Source of the DNA: Monosporascus cannonballus
Lineage: Eukaryota; Ascomycota; Sordariomycetes; Xylariales
Direction: 5' to 3'
Length of the DNA stretch: 64,000 bases
NCBI GenBank assembly: GCA_004154925.1
Contig: QJNS01000296.1
Coordinates: 21,441-85,440, forward strand
Both the position numbers and the translations under genes were made by a program. Under the pieces are notes generated by a model, which saw only the letters and a program-made list of their open reading frames with translations, did no database searches and was not told the DNA's origin. Each line of letters opens with the position of its first letter. The first letter of the stretch is position 1. This document shows positions 1 through 11,375 of the stretch, piece by piece.

Positions 1-707
1 TCTCTGCCGTGTGCAATCACATGGTAGAGGAAAGACATTCCCGCCATTATTTAGCCGAACCGATATTATTAAGTCAAAGCGTACTTGTATCTGTATGTTG
101 CAGGTACTCTTTGACATATCACTCCGGAAGCAAGGGGTGGCATTCCGCCGATGCGGACTGTCCCTGTGACCCAGTGGCTCGTGTGCATCGGAGCATCTCA
201 CCCTCGGGCGGCGTTTAACCACCGCGCCGGCAGGTCTTTAGGTCCATTAAATTTCGAGGGAGCTCTGCTTAACGCCCATTTCGTAAAATTGCCTGAAGGT
301 GAGTAGATGCTTTCTGCAAGAGCCCAAAACCAATGTTTCCCGTGCTTATTTCTCTTCATTTCGTTTCTCCGCATTGTCTTCTTCGCCTTTGGGCTACTTG
401 ATGCTCGCATAATCCTCACTCGAAGCGGCTGGCCGCGTCAGCCCTTCGTCCCTTTTGTGTCTCAGCTGGTAGACTCAAATTTAACAGAACCTGGCGCGAT
501 CTTGATGCACCCTACACGTCGGGCGTATTGTACTAGAACACGAGCCGGGGCTTGAAAGAGTCTCCCGCCCCAGATGCCGACATTCTAGTCAATTTTCCCA
601 CCATTGGCAGACCTCACATCGGACCACAGTCCCGCGCTCTTCTCCCGGCTATTATAATTATGATTATGTATGATTGATAGTGCGTATGTTTGAATTTTCT
701 TCCATTA
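1..707. other. No gene seen
   Basis: Normal-composition DNA with only short, overlapping open frames on both strands and no recognisable domain, splice pattern or RNA. It lies downstream of the 3' end of the arylsulfotransferase-like pseudogene. Confidence 0.5.
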
Positions 708-2514
708 TCAGCCATTGTACAATCGCTGTGCCTCGTGTCGACTCACAGTCCGCCGGTCTTGCCACCATCCTTTTCTCATAAAACTCGCAGCCTTGGTTAC
801 TGCCCCCGACTTGAGTGTTCGTTTGATTCTCTTGCGAAATACCAAGGTTACTGCCAAGATAACGGGAACTACGCCACCGCGGAATAGCCAGTTGCGCAGT
901 TTCGTGGAGGGCGCGTTGCCACTCTCCCTGTGTAGGACGTCTGTATGGCCCAAGATCCTGCCATCTCTGTCTATGGCGACAACGCGGAGGAACGGTGGCA
1001 TGGTACATTCGATGGCAAAGGATACTTCGAACGCGTCTTTCTTTTTGGTTTCGGGCTGGATATAGTCGTTCCCATCTACGCCCTTCCAGTAGGCGTCCTC
1101 GAGGATCCATCGGTCTATCTCGGTAGCTCCGTGTCAGCTAGCATACAACACCGCTTCAGATGGTCTCAAGAAGGCGCCTGGAGGCTGAACCGGCCGTCCG
1201 ACCCACTTCCTAGTCTTGAATGCCCTGTACGAGGTCACCATGCCCCGACCGTAGATGAGCCGAGGGGCTATGTCTACGTCGCATACCATCTGACCGCTTC
1301 CGTCGAATTCCATGAAGGTTGGGAGGAATCCGTAACCCACGAGCCAGTTCCCGGTGCTCCCGATAGCCTGCGCGGAAACCCTGCAACTGCGCGAGCTTCG
1401 ACCGCTTCAGGTCCCCCAACACGCGCAGCAATGTGGCGGTCATGTGGTCGGTGTCAAGGCCGACGAGAATGCCACGACTGTACTCGGCCACGTAATCCTT
1501 CAACTCGGACTTGCCGTTATTGAATATGCTCAGCGTGTTGTTATCATGGAGACGTGCGTCGTGCTGCCAGGTGAAGTCAACAGCCCAACTATCACTGAGA
1601 TCTTGAAACGTGTTACTCTTCCCACCCAACGCCCAAAGCGTTTCACCTTTTGGACTGATGCACATGACAGTGTGTGTATGTCGAGCCGAAATGATGTAGT
1701 TCCCGTCGGCGTCCTTGTCGACGCTGTTGATGTGGAAAGAGTCAAGTGCCCCTCCCGGGGTTTCGCTAACTGGGACGTGGCCGGACGCCTTCCACTCGAA
1801 TAGCAGCTTCCCAGTCTCGATATCCACTTCCTGAAAAAAGTTCTCAAGGATCCACCCCTATTTAGGGCCGCCAGCCGAGGAGAGGTCCATTGGAATCGCC
1901 TGATATGCGGCGAACATCGCGGTATCATCTCGAGATATCACGAAGTCATGGAGATAACCTCTCAAGTTGTCACCCACGGGCTCGAGCGTCTTGAACACCT
2001 AGTATGACTCGTCTAACTAATACTTGACCAGCATCTTCAATATGCGCCATCCCGGAGACTTCATTAGATATACTATATAATATGTTCCACGATCATATCT
2101 GAATATCACGCCATCGATGCCAGCCCAGAAGGTGAGGTATCCCTTGCCCCTGTACGTTTTCGCCTTGACGACCGTCGTCTCGCCATATATGTCCAAGGTC
2201 CAGACCAGATGTCCTCTCCCATCCACGATTAGAGGGCCCGGTTTTGAGACGGTCGTACCGCGCGGGGATAGCAGATAATACCCGTCATCGCAGCGGTCGT
2301 CCCAGGCGCGAAAGTTCAGGAGGGGCGAGGGCTGCTTGAAGGACTTGTACCAAGTCTTCGGATGAAGCCCGTAGAAGCCCCAATCATACAGCAGCGTCGA
2401 ATGGAAGACGTCATCATCGCCACGTGCGAGAGTTGTTGGAAGGTAGAGCGTCGCGAGCACAAGGAGGGAGATGGATACACGCGCCATCGCCCGTCGTGGG
2501 ATATACAGGGCCAC
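708..2514 (-). pseudogene. Arylsulfotransferase (ASST)-like pseudogene
   Basis: A decayed copy of the fungal arylsulfotransferase/beta-propeller family, whose members are secreted or membrane-anchored with an N-terminal signal. Reading from 2487, a signal-like hydrophobic start (MARVSISLLVLATLYL) leads into propeller-type sequence (GPLIVDGRGHLVWTLDIYGE). The similarity continues through GWILENFFQEVDIETGKLL near 1850-1800, FHINSVDKDADGNYIISARH and VDFTWQHDARLHD (about 1740-1540), GYGFLPTFMEFDG (about 1340) and a C-terminal hydrophobic helix followed by basic residues (about 800). The frame is broken by in-frame TAG/TAA codons near 2017, 1976 and 1862 and by frame changes near 1400 and 1340 and again before 1001. 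Several stops lie where a C-to-T change would make TAG from CAG, which fits RIP. The family call is from remembered motifs; the loss of function is visible directly. Confidence 0.75.
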
Positions 2515-2599
2515 AGACTTGAATCCCAGCTACCTGGGGCACAAGCCTTTCATAGGGGGCTCTCAACGACCTGCACCTAAGCGCAGGGCAAGAAGAGGC

Positions 2600-4185
2600 C
2601 CATAGTGAGATGGCAAACGTGTAATCCTTACGAATCTATGTACGAACTACGAAGTACGTATGTACAAATGCCGGGGGGTTCCTGGCTACCTAGCAGGCAA
2701 CAAGAATCCGGAATATATCGTACATATTCACCGCAATGCTTCTCTTGATAGCTTGGGTTTCCGGATTATAGCTGCTTGGCAAGAAGGAATGTGTGAAGAA
2801 GGAAGGAGGCTGCGATTGTTGCGGACAACTTACTCGCCCGGTTGCGTCGTAGGTTATGTGTTTGTTCGCGGTGGATGCGATTATAATCCATAAGTCAGAT
2901 ACCAGCCTTTTGCCAGCTTCAAGTCAGCCTGCAGGTTACCCTTCGATCTGACTGCGCACTATCTAAGAGCATCAGACGACTTTTGCGAAACCCGCAGTCA
3001 AAGCCGGTCCCGCACAGATAGAAAATGCGAAAAATGAAATCTAGGAATACTCAGACGGACTGCTCCACTCCTAGGTTCCGCTACGGAACTGCATACGGAC
3101 CAAGTGGACTGGGTTAAAGTATTTTATTTCGCATTCCGTGGTAACCGTACGACAGCAGCGGCGCTGTTACAGGAATTACACAGATATCTACTGCTTAGAC
3201 AGTCGACCGATGACGGGCAAGGTCAATATAAGCGTTACCGTTGCGCTGCGTCTGATCGCTCGCATTAAGCCGTACCCCGTACATTGGGATTGACCGGACC
3301 TCAGCGGGATTAAACGGCCCCGTTATCATTAGAGTAATGCCAAGAAAGGCACTGGGGCATACTGTATTTGTTAGTTTGCATTATTGTTGCAGAGCTTTTT
3401 CTGAATTTTGAGGAAATATACGGGTATTCCCGAGGTCATTCGTGCTGTTATAATGTAGCGGTGCATCTCTTGACCCAGCGATTAAGGGATGTCTAGCGTA
3501 TTGGCACAATAGCAAACCTGAGCTACTACTGAACTTTTAACAAGAATTCAGAGCCTCACTAGGACATGATTCGCCAGGCTGAAAAGACAGAGGATATTTC
3601 TTAGACAGAAAAATTGTAACAGGAGCTACCAAATATATGACTAAGGGATATTTAGTTACCTAATCGAACTATGCCCCCTGTTATCACCATGTAGACCATT
3701 TCTGTATAAAGATGGTAGACCATTCTCGCCGTATGGTCGTAATGAATCTTGTTTCTGTGAGTTGCACGTGTAGCGCTGATGCGAGTGAACCGGCGCCGAG
3801 GGAATGTGTTGCAGCCAGAAAGTTTTAGCCGGGGAAGGAAGAAAGAAACAGGGAGCCTGGGTTCAGACATTCCGAGGAGGCCTCTTTTACAGTGCGACTG
3901 CCTGCAGTTGATAAATGCCCTAGAAGTGGGTATGGATATTCTAGAAGTCTTCTCGGAAAGCAATCAACAAGGGGGTAGAACCCCACAATTACCATGAGGC
4001 TGTGTATACTGTATGAAAAAAGGTATTGCGTGTTAAATCTCTCAATACTCTGAGGGTCACACCAGGCCAGTTACTCCTGAGACCTTAACACCCAGGGAAA
4101 CAAACCATTAAGCCGGAATGGCTGCTTCTCCCCAAAACCCGGTCACCAAAGATTCGATCAAACTCTGGGTATATATGGGGCTGGG
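2600..4185. other. No gene seen
   Basis: About 1.6 kb with no open frame above roughly 100 codons and no recognised motif. It ends at the TA target duplication of the inverted-repeat element. Confidence 0.5.
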
Positions 4186-4187
4186 TA

Positions 4188-4941
4188 CGGTGTCCGAGAG
4201 GGCTTACTCTCTCATTTCAACTTTTTCAAAGAAAATTTACTAAGACCACCCTTGGCGTATGAACTAAGAAATTTAACGCCAACTACCAAATTAGTTGCAA
4301 TTTTATTGGTTAATTTCTTTTTTAAAAAGTTTTATTAATCAAATACCGACTTAATTAACATCGAATTAATAATACATATCGAACGAATTATCGCTGACTT
4401 AATTTAATTAATATTTTATTTTATTAAATATAGTTAAATATAGTTATGTATAATAAGTATAATTAGGTATGGTTAGGTATGGTTAGGTATGGCTGGATAT
4501 GGCTGGATATGGCTGGGTATGGCTGGGTATGACTAGGTATCGCCGGCATGGTTAGGTGTAACTAGGTATCCCTAAATAATTGAATAACCACACCCAGCTA
4601 TAACCCAGCCATACCCAGCCATATCCAGCCATATCCAGCTGTACCCAGCTGCACCCAGCTATACCTAGCCATACCCAGTAACTTCCAGCCACACCCAGCC
4701 ATACCTAGCCACACCCAGCTATACCTATGATACCTAGCCATATTTAGCTTAATTTGACGTTAATTGGGTCGACGATGCACAAAGATACGACTTTCCAAAT
4801 AAGGTTAAGGGTTTTTAAAAGTGGATATGTCGCCGACTGACAACAGCTGTTTGGAGGGCTAAAACGTTACGCACACACCCTAGTGGCATACGCTTTTGAA
4901 AGAAAAAGTTGAAATGAGGGAGTAAGCCCTCTCGGACACCG
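4188..4941. mobile_element. Foldback/MITE-like element, TA target site
   Basis: The ends are 40-bp terminal inverted repeats at 4188-4227 and 4902-4941, differing at one base, both beginning CGGTGTCCGAGAGGGC when read inwards. Each is flanked by TA (4186-4187 and 4942-4943), the target duplication typical of Tc1/mariner-type transposons (Fot1/Pot2 relatives in fungi). The 754-bp interior has no transposase frame, so this is a non-autonomous element. Inside, two arrays of degenerate 10-bp repeats face each other. Superfamily assignment rests on the TA duplication alone and is an inference. Confidence 0.7.
4436..4745. repeat. Opposed arrays of a ~10-bp repeat
   Basis: From about 4436 to 4560 the unit reads TATGGTTAGG or TATGGCTGGG about a dozen times. 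From about 4588 to 4745 the reverse complement (CCAGCCATAC, CTAGCCATAC) is repeated. The two halves could pair into a long imperfect hairpin. Units vary mostly by C/T and G/A transitions. The unit resembles no TTAGGG telomere array closely enough to be called telomeric. Confidence 0.8.
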
Positions 4942-5246
4942 TAGCTGGGCGTTGTCCGAGGGTTCCGAGTATTCGGGTCCTTACCTAAAACGGATGCACT
5001 CACTTACGAATTACCAACCAACACTTGGCCAGCCACACTCTCAGTCGCCTATCAGGAGAGGACACAGAGAAGGGCTAGATGGGTTGCTTGTGACAAAGAA
5101 GGAATTGGTATGCAGCCCGATTCTATCGTCAGCCGAGGCTATATATTGGGATTGTTTTCCCATATCGACGCTGTAGCTAGAAACGCCTTTACTTAACAAA
5201 TCTAATGCCTTCATAACTTGCGTCTACCTTAACACAGACCTCTAAA

Positions 5247-6624
5247 ATGGTAAGCCAGGAATCTCCTCGCCCTGACTTGCCGACCACTTATTTACGGACC
5301 GGTAGGCAATTCCACGTCCCGTCCTAGCCGCGGTCCTGCTCGGCTGCGCCCTGGTGGGCGGTTACGCTTCGGTGGGATCGATAAGCAAGAACGGCTTCGG
5401 CAACGCCATCTCCTCCTACGTCCTGGACTCTCCGCACGCGGGGTACCCGGGCGCACCGAGGCCGCTGCTCCGGGAGTACACCGGCCTCGGGCCCGTGGAC
5501 AACCTGCTGGCTACGCTCGTGGGCTTCTTCTCCGGCCTCTTCGACGGCGACGTCGCCCCCGAGTGCCGCGTCTTCGCGATCTGGAGCATAGCGCAGTTCG
5601 CCGCGTGCTGGACGCTAGTCGCGCTCGAGGGCTTGCGGGCGGGGAACCGCGGGAGGCTGGTCAGCTGGTAAGTGTTGAGCTGCTCGCGTTTGCCCACCCT
5701 CCCAGACGTTAAGCTGTTAGGTGGGCGAGCGATTACTTAAGGTAGATGGCTCATGCATCGTGGCACAGGACCGGTACCATGGGCCTCGTATTCCAGGTGG
5801 CCTCGTGGACCGTAACGGTTCCGCTCTGGTTGATCCTGCACCTCTTCACTTCTCCCGTTGCCGAGCTATCCCCCGACTCTTCCGTGTCTGCTTCGGTCCT
5901 GCTGGTTGACCTGTGGGACCTAGCTGTCTTGCCCCTCACGGTAGCCTTCACTTTCATGACCCCCACTGTAGCGATGTTTCTGCCGTCGCATTTCTCGCCC
6001 GCCGTGCATTACGGCGCCATTGCCCTTTGGCAGCCATTCCCCCTGTGGCACAGCATCGTGCAGTTCGTGCTGAGCCGCCTAGCCCGCGTTGTCGACCGCG
6101 CCCCTCCCGCCGTAGACGCCCAGAGGCGCAGCAACACGCCCCCGACGGCGTTCCTGGCGCAGGTTAAGAGCTTGTACAGCATCGTGACCCTGCTCAGCGC
6201 GGCGGTGCAGGTGACGGCCCTTCTACTGGTCTTCGCGCCCGCGGCGGTCCGCGAGTCCCTTGCCCTCAGCTACCCCGGCCTCGGGGCCTTCGTGGAGCCT
6301 TCGGTGACCTTCGCGTCCGTCTTCGTGCCGCACGGTCCCCTCTCAGGCCCTGCCGTGGATCCTGCGTCCATGGGCTCGGGCGACCTCGCGCCCCTCGCCG
6401 TCCACTTCCTGCAGTACGACATGTACTTCGGGTGCGGGGCGATACTCCTGTGGGCGTTGTATCTGCACCGGAATGCGGTCAAGAAGACCACTGGCCTCCA
6501 GGTCGCCGGGAAGGTACTCTGGTGGTTTGCCTTGGGCGGCTTCGCGGGCGCTTTATCCACTCTTCTGTGGGAGCGTGATACCATTATTGAGGAGCCGGAG
6601 AAGACAGAAAAGAAGATCCAATGA
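5247..6624 (+). CDS. Polytopic membrane protein, fungal family
   Basis: Predicted 406-residue integral membrane protein, three exons: 5247-5249, 5306-5667 and 5769-6624. Exon 1 is the ATG alone. Intron 1 (GTAAGC, branch CTGAC, acceptor TAG) is 56 bp, and intron 2 (GTAAGT to CACAG) is 101 bp; both joins keep the frame. About eight hydrophobic segments can be picked out: one near the N-terminus (VLAAVLLGCALVGGY), two before intron 2, then GLVFQVASWTVTVPLWLILH and four more up to VLWWFALGGFAGALSTLLW. The C-terminus is charged (EEPEKTEKK) and probably cytosolic. The patch LVALEGLRAGNRGRLVSW is reminiscent of uncharacterised fungal membrane proteins, some linked to secondary metabolism (PaxA/AtmA-type). 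I cannot confirm that relation and no biosynthetic genes lie nearby. Function unknown. Confidence 0.75.
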
Positions 6625-6998
6625 AAGGATGCATTGGGTCAGCTTGGGAGAGTATGACGTATTGAAATGGCTTGGTGCTGCAAATCGAAAAAGGATATAT
6701 GAACCCTTCCCGTTAAGGCAGCGAGTTGCCACTGCATGTTGTATCTGAGACTGTTACAGCACGTTAGAGCATTAGCCGGATACTGCTCTTCGATCAGGGG
6801 TAAGCATGGCTAAGGGGGAATAGGAGACATCAACATGGATGTGCAGGTACTGGTCTAAGCTGGCCACTGGGTCTTAGAAATGTACTCCTGGGTGTGGTTT
6901 CTGAGCCAACCAGGGTTTTGGTGCCCTTGCCACCTCCCGAGGAGTCTGATCATGAACTGACGTTATTCACTTAGACCTCTAGAGCTAATTGGGAAGGC
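6625..6998. other. Convergent intergenic, no gene
   Basis: 374 bp between the 3' ends of the membrane-protein gene and the WD40 gene; expected to hold both 3' UTRs. No structure recognised. Confidence 0.5.
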
Positions 6999-8286
6999 CT
7001 AGCTGTCCTGCATCAGCGCAGTGAGCTCTGCTTCCTCCTCCGCCGTCATGAGTCCTTCCGCGGGTTCTGCTGGGGTTTCCTTCTCTATCCCCTTCGCCTT
7101 GTCCTCCTTTTCCTTGTTCACCCTATCCAGCTCCCTAGCGTCAAGCGACCAAGTCCTTACCGTCCCGTCGATAGAGGTGGAAACGACGCGGCTGGCGCCG
7201 TCTAACAAGACTAGATCCGTAACCTCGTCATAGTGCCCCACTAAGGTACAGTACATTTTCCCGGAGGAGCGATCCCAGACCTTGATGTCCTCATCTCTCC
7301 CCGCCGTTATGACCCACTGATCGGTGAGAGCGACCGCCCTCACGTGATCCCCGTGCTTGATGGTATCGTCGGGTGCAAAGTTGCGACCCCGCGACAAGCT
7401 CTTTGCCGTGCCGTCGCCGCTTGCGGTCCACAAGTCCGTCTCCTCGCCCTCGGTGTCGAAAACCAACCTGTAGACCGTAGTGTCGTGTTCCAATATGGTT
7501 GGGCGTACGACGCCCGGTTCGCCCGGTGACGCCTCCTGAATCTGTTCAAAGCCGTCGAGCCGTACACGCCATCTGCGAATATGTGGGTCGCTACTGGCGC
7601 TGACGACGACGACCGCATCCGGCCCAGAGAGCACGGGGTCGATGGCGAGATGCTGGACGGTCATCATGGAGACCTTCTGGTCCTGGACCGTGTGCAGCCT
7701 GGACCCGGTCTCGACGTCCCATACGATGATCTTCTTATCCGCGCCCCCGCTGATCAGACAGTCCTTCCCGCCTATCCTGGCGCACACGACCGCCTTCACG
7801 AAATCCGTGTGCCCGCTGTACTTCCTACCGGGTGCCTTGGATGACGCGTCCCAGGACCATATATCCTTGTCCCAGGACCCCGCAAATACCCACCGGTTTC
7901 CTGGCCCTCCGACGGCGACGCAGGTAACTGGTGCGGAGGGACCCCGATACACTTCCTTGCTGTCCCCTGTCTGAAACATGAGTTAACGCAGCCTCGGAGT
8001 GATGGTTCACGTCCCCGACCTACATCAACGTTTACCCTGCGCACGGAGCCCGTAGACTCGGCAATGAGAAGCGCGGAAGGCGAACTCGGGTCCCTTATCG
8101 CAGCCAGGAGCTTCGACTTGAGCGCGATAGGGTTGCCATTCTTGTTGCCGGCCTTGGCAGCCCGCCTCTCCCTCTGTGCCTGTACAGCACTGTCAAATAG
8201 AGCTAGGATCACATGTCCGTAACATGATCTGTGGAAATTACGTACTCGCTCTCGAAAAAGTGCTCTGATGAGGTCCCCTTCTGCAT
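6999..8286 (-). pseudogene. WD40-repeat protein gene with 2-bp frameshift
   Basis: Beta-propeller scaffold protein of about 410 residues if the frame is bridged. The best start is the ATG at 8286, giving MQKGTSSEHFFESEYVISTD; a TGA follows after 25 codons (8211-8209). Skipping two bases (8211-8210, a TG after ATG) restores a frame running ILALFDSAVQAQRERRAAKA to the splice donor after 8024. Intron 8023-7971 (53 bp, GTAGGT to TTTCAG) joins in phase to 7970-6999. WD repeats are seen as WDKDIWSWD, GGADKKIIVWDVETG, TAGRDEDIKVWDRSSGK and STSIDGTVRTWSLD. The tail is Lys/Glu-rich and ends MTAEEEAELTALMQDS. The rest looks conserved, so the break is either recent, a sequencing error, or the true start lies elsewhere. 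The partner and the cellular role are not recognisable. It diverges from the Ctf4 gene. Confidence 0.7.
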
Positions 8287-8778
8287 TGTGGCAGAGGTGA
8301 GGCGATAGTTCTACAGGCCCGAATTGAAGGATAAGGCCAAGTTATATGCACCCAGTACATGCAGTAGAAAATGAGACTGGGTATTGTATAATGCCTCGTT
8401 AGACAACTAAACCTTATCATCACCTCAATAATATCACATCGAAATATCAATGGTTGCCTTCAGAACTTTCCACTTGGACCGGGTACTTACGAGAAAAGTG
8501 GGTAATCATGCTTAGAAGAATTATGGAGGGGTAACTTGATAAGTTTACGCTAAGGGGGCGAGACTATCAATTAACGCTTAAGACAATAAACGCGTTCCTG
8601 GTTAAAGTTAATTGGGAAACGCGTTAGACGCGTCCCACCATGGCCGCCCATCCATGACAAAGTGCGAAAGTGTTGAAAGCTGGGCATACCAATTCGAGTC
8701 CATCATTGCTTCCTCAGGCGTCCCTTGACCACGTAGTCCATTATCAAGCGAACCCGAGAACAAGGAGAGATCACTGAT
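8287..8778. promoter_or_regulatory. Shared divergent promoter region
   Basis: 492 bp between the starts of the WD40 gene (minus) and the Ctf4/SepB gene (plus), so it must carry both promoters. I see no specific binding site that I can name with confidence. Confidence 0.4.
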
Positions 8779-11375
8779 ATGGCATCAACAGCACCTCCTC
8801 GCCCTCGGGCACGTCCCGCTCATACTCAAGGCATAACTCGTTGCGCCTATACCCCGAACGGCTCGAGACTGGTCACTGTTGGGTCCAATAACACTATTCG
8901 ATTATACAAGACTGGCTTTGATGGCGAGCCCATCAACATAGACGACTGCCAGGAACAAAATGTCAGCTTAGACGCCTCGGACGACTTCTTTGTTGTTGGA
9001 TCCGAAGATGGCACCGTTAGTCTCTACTCGGTCTCCGATGCTGCATTTGACAAGTTCTTGCTACGATGCTCCCTCCCCATCCGCGACGTCGCCCTCTCCC
9101 CAGACTCTAAATGGTGCGCAGTCGCGAGCGACGAACTCACCGTCAAGTTAGTGCGGACGGACGATAACAGCCAAATCCGCCATCTCAATGAGCATAATAA
9201 GCCAACAAAGCATCTTGCCTTCGACCCTAAGGGCAACACCATGGCACTGTCCTGTACCGACGGCATAGTATACGTATACTCTTTGACTTCTGAGCAGCCA
9301 GAGCTGATCAGGAGGGTCGATGGAATCATCGGCGCATTGGACGCCGACTCTGAGACCAGCTCAAAGGTCTCCTGGCACCCGGACGGACGAGCTTTCGCAG
9401 CCCCGACGCCCACAAGAGATATCCAGGTCATATCGAAGAACGACTGGGAAAAGCAGCGGGCCTTCTCCAGCGGTCACACCGGTGACGTGACCGCGCTGGC
9501 CTGGTCCCCCAATGGGGCAATTCTCGCTTCGGCAGGCAAGGACAAGAAGATAATCCTCTGGGAGGCCAAGACCCAAAGTATAATCGCAAGACTCGATTAT
9601 TCCAATGTCATTGATATCTCATGGCATCCCACCGACAACTTGGTCTCGTTCACCAACTCGGAGGGAGAAGTCTACATCCACCCTGACTTCGTTCCCGAAC
9701 AATTTGCGCAACTACTGAAGCTCGGCAAGCAACCGGCACCCTTTATACACGATCCGCTCACGGAGATATCGGCAAACGTCAGACGCCCGGAGACCAACGG
9801 GCTTAGGCCTATAGCCTCCAGGCCGCGCAGAGATTCCCTTGACAGCTATGACTCTCTCATGGACGGGCCGCTAGCTGAGGACAACGATTTTGTAGTCGAC
9901 GATGACGGGGCTGGATACGTGATCAATGGCAATGGAAAGCGGGTGCATGATGATGCCGATATCTTCGGCGATCATCCAACCAAGCGCCGCAGCATTGAAC
10001 CGGAGTACCACCAGCCTTTCCAGCCGGGCTCGACGCCGTGGCGCGGCAATAGGAAGTACTTGTGTTTGAATCTTATTGGGTTCGTGTGGACAGTAGACCA
10101 GGACGGGCATAATACAGTCACCGTGGAGTTCTATGACCACGAATTCCATAGAGATTTCCACTTCACAGATACCTTCCTCTATGACAAGGCCTGCCTCACC
10201 GAAAACGGGACTCTCTTCTCTTGTCCGCCCAAGGACGATACGCCTGCCACGTTATTCTACAGACCACACGAAACATGGACGCATCGTACCGACTGGAGGA
10301 CGCAGCTGCCTAAAGGGGAAGCCATTCTTGCCATGGCGTTGAGTGATTCTTTCGTGACGGTGGTGACCACGGCGAACTACGTCAGGGTCTATACCTTATT
10401 TGGCATACCGTATAGGGTCTACCGGCCGAAGAGTAGTCCAATGGTTACCTGTGCCAGCTGGAGGGACTATGTTATGACCATCGGCAATGGACCCGTCGGA
10501 GCGGACGGTTACACGAGGCTTCAGTATACCATTGAGAATGTGAAGAGAGATGAGATCTGCCAGAATGAGGACACGGTAGCTCTTCCAGAAGGCGCTACGC
10601 TGAAGAGCGTCTTCTTCTCTAACAGCGGGGTAAGTCGCTCAATTCTTTTTGACATGACATATGAAGGCTAATATGCAAACAGGACCCGTGTATATACGAC
10701 TCCACGGGAACACTTCTAACGCTTCTGCATTGGCGGCAGCCATCCAGGGCGGTCTGGGTACCGCTCCTCGACACAAACCTTCTACCTCGTCTCGCTTCCG
10801 GCAGGAAACACGAGTCATACTACCCGATCGCAGTAGCGGACAACAAGTTCCACTGCATCATCTTGAAGGGCGGGGACCAGTATCCCTATTTCCCGCGGCC
10901 TCTGCTCTCCGAATTCGACTTTTCCATCCCGCTCACCTCGGAGCCACCCAAGAAGAAGGCGCCGAACGCGGACGCTATGGAGGAGGACGGCACGCCGGAG
11001 CCGGAGGACGGCGAGGAGTCTGAGACGCGGACTCTGGAGCAGCAGTACCTGCTCAAGGGGATCGCGGCGGCACAGCTCCAGGACTTCCTCGATCACTCGA
11101 TGTCGAGCGGCGGCCACGCCGAACGCTCGAAACTCGCGCGGCTCGAGCTCGAGATCGACAAGACGCTGTTGCAGTATCTGGCGGTCGAGTGCCGCGAGGG
11201 CGAGGACCGCGGCATGCGCGCGCTCGAGCTCGTCGAGCTCATGCGCGACCGCACTGGCCGCATGGTCCAGGCGGCCGGCAAGGTTGCCGAGCGCTACGGC
11301 CGCTCCGTGCTCGGCGAGAAGATCCGCGAGGTTGGCGAGCGCCGGATGAACGCCATGGAGGACGATGACTTCTGA
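8779..11375 (+). CDS. mcl1: Ctf4/Mcl1/SepB replisome adaptor
   Basis: Fungal homologue of Ctf4/AND-1 (Mcl1 in fission yeast, SepB in Aspergillus). In the known family this trimeric nuclear hub couples the CMG helicase to DNA polymerase alpha and supports sister-chromatid cohesion. Two exons, 8779-10629 and 10683-11375, give 847 residues; the 53-bp intron (GTAAGT, GCTAAT, CAG) is phase 0. Residues about 10-310 form an N-terminal WD40 propeller (GHTGDVTALAWSPNGAILAS, then KDKKIILWEAKTQ). An acidic, basic-patched linker follows (about 340-420). The second SepB propeller starts near KYLCLNLIGFVWTVDQDGHN. The C-terminal part is helical and includes LEQQYLLKGIAAAQLQDFLD and a run of Glu/Arg helices. 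The HMG box of animal AND-1 is absent, as expected in fungi. Length fits the family. The ATG follows directly on a plausible 5' leader. Confidence 0.93.

Noticed and set aside
4436..4560. Telomere repeat array
   Set aside because: Units TATGGTTAGG/TATGGCTGGG resemble TTAGGG only in part, are 10 bp long, and are matched by an inverted array inside a transposon-like element.
5247..11375. Secondary-metabolite gene cluster around the membrane protein
   Set aside because: Neighbours are a WD40 protein and a replication factor; no synthase, P450, methyltransferase or transporter is present.
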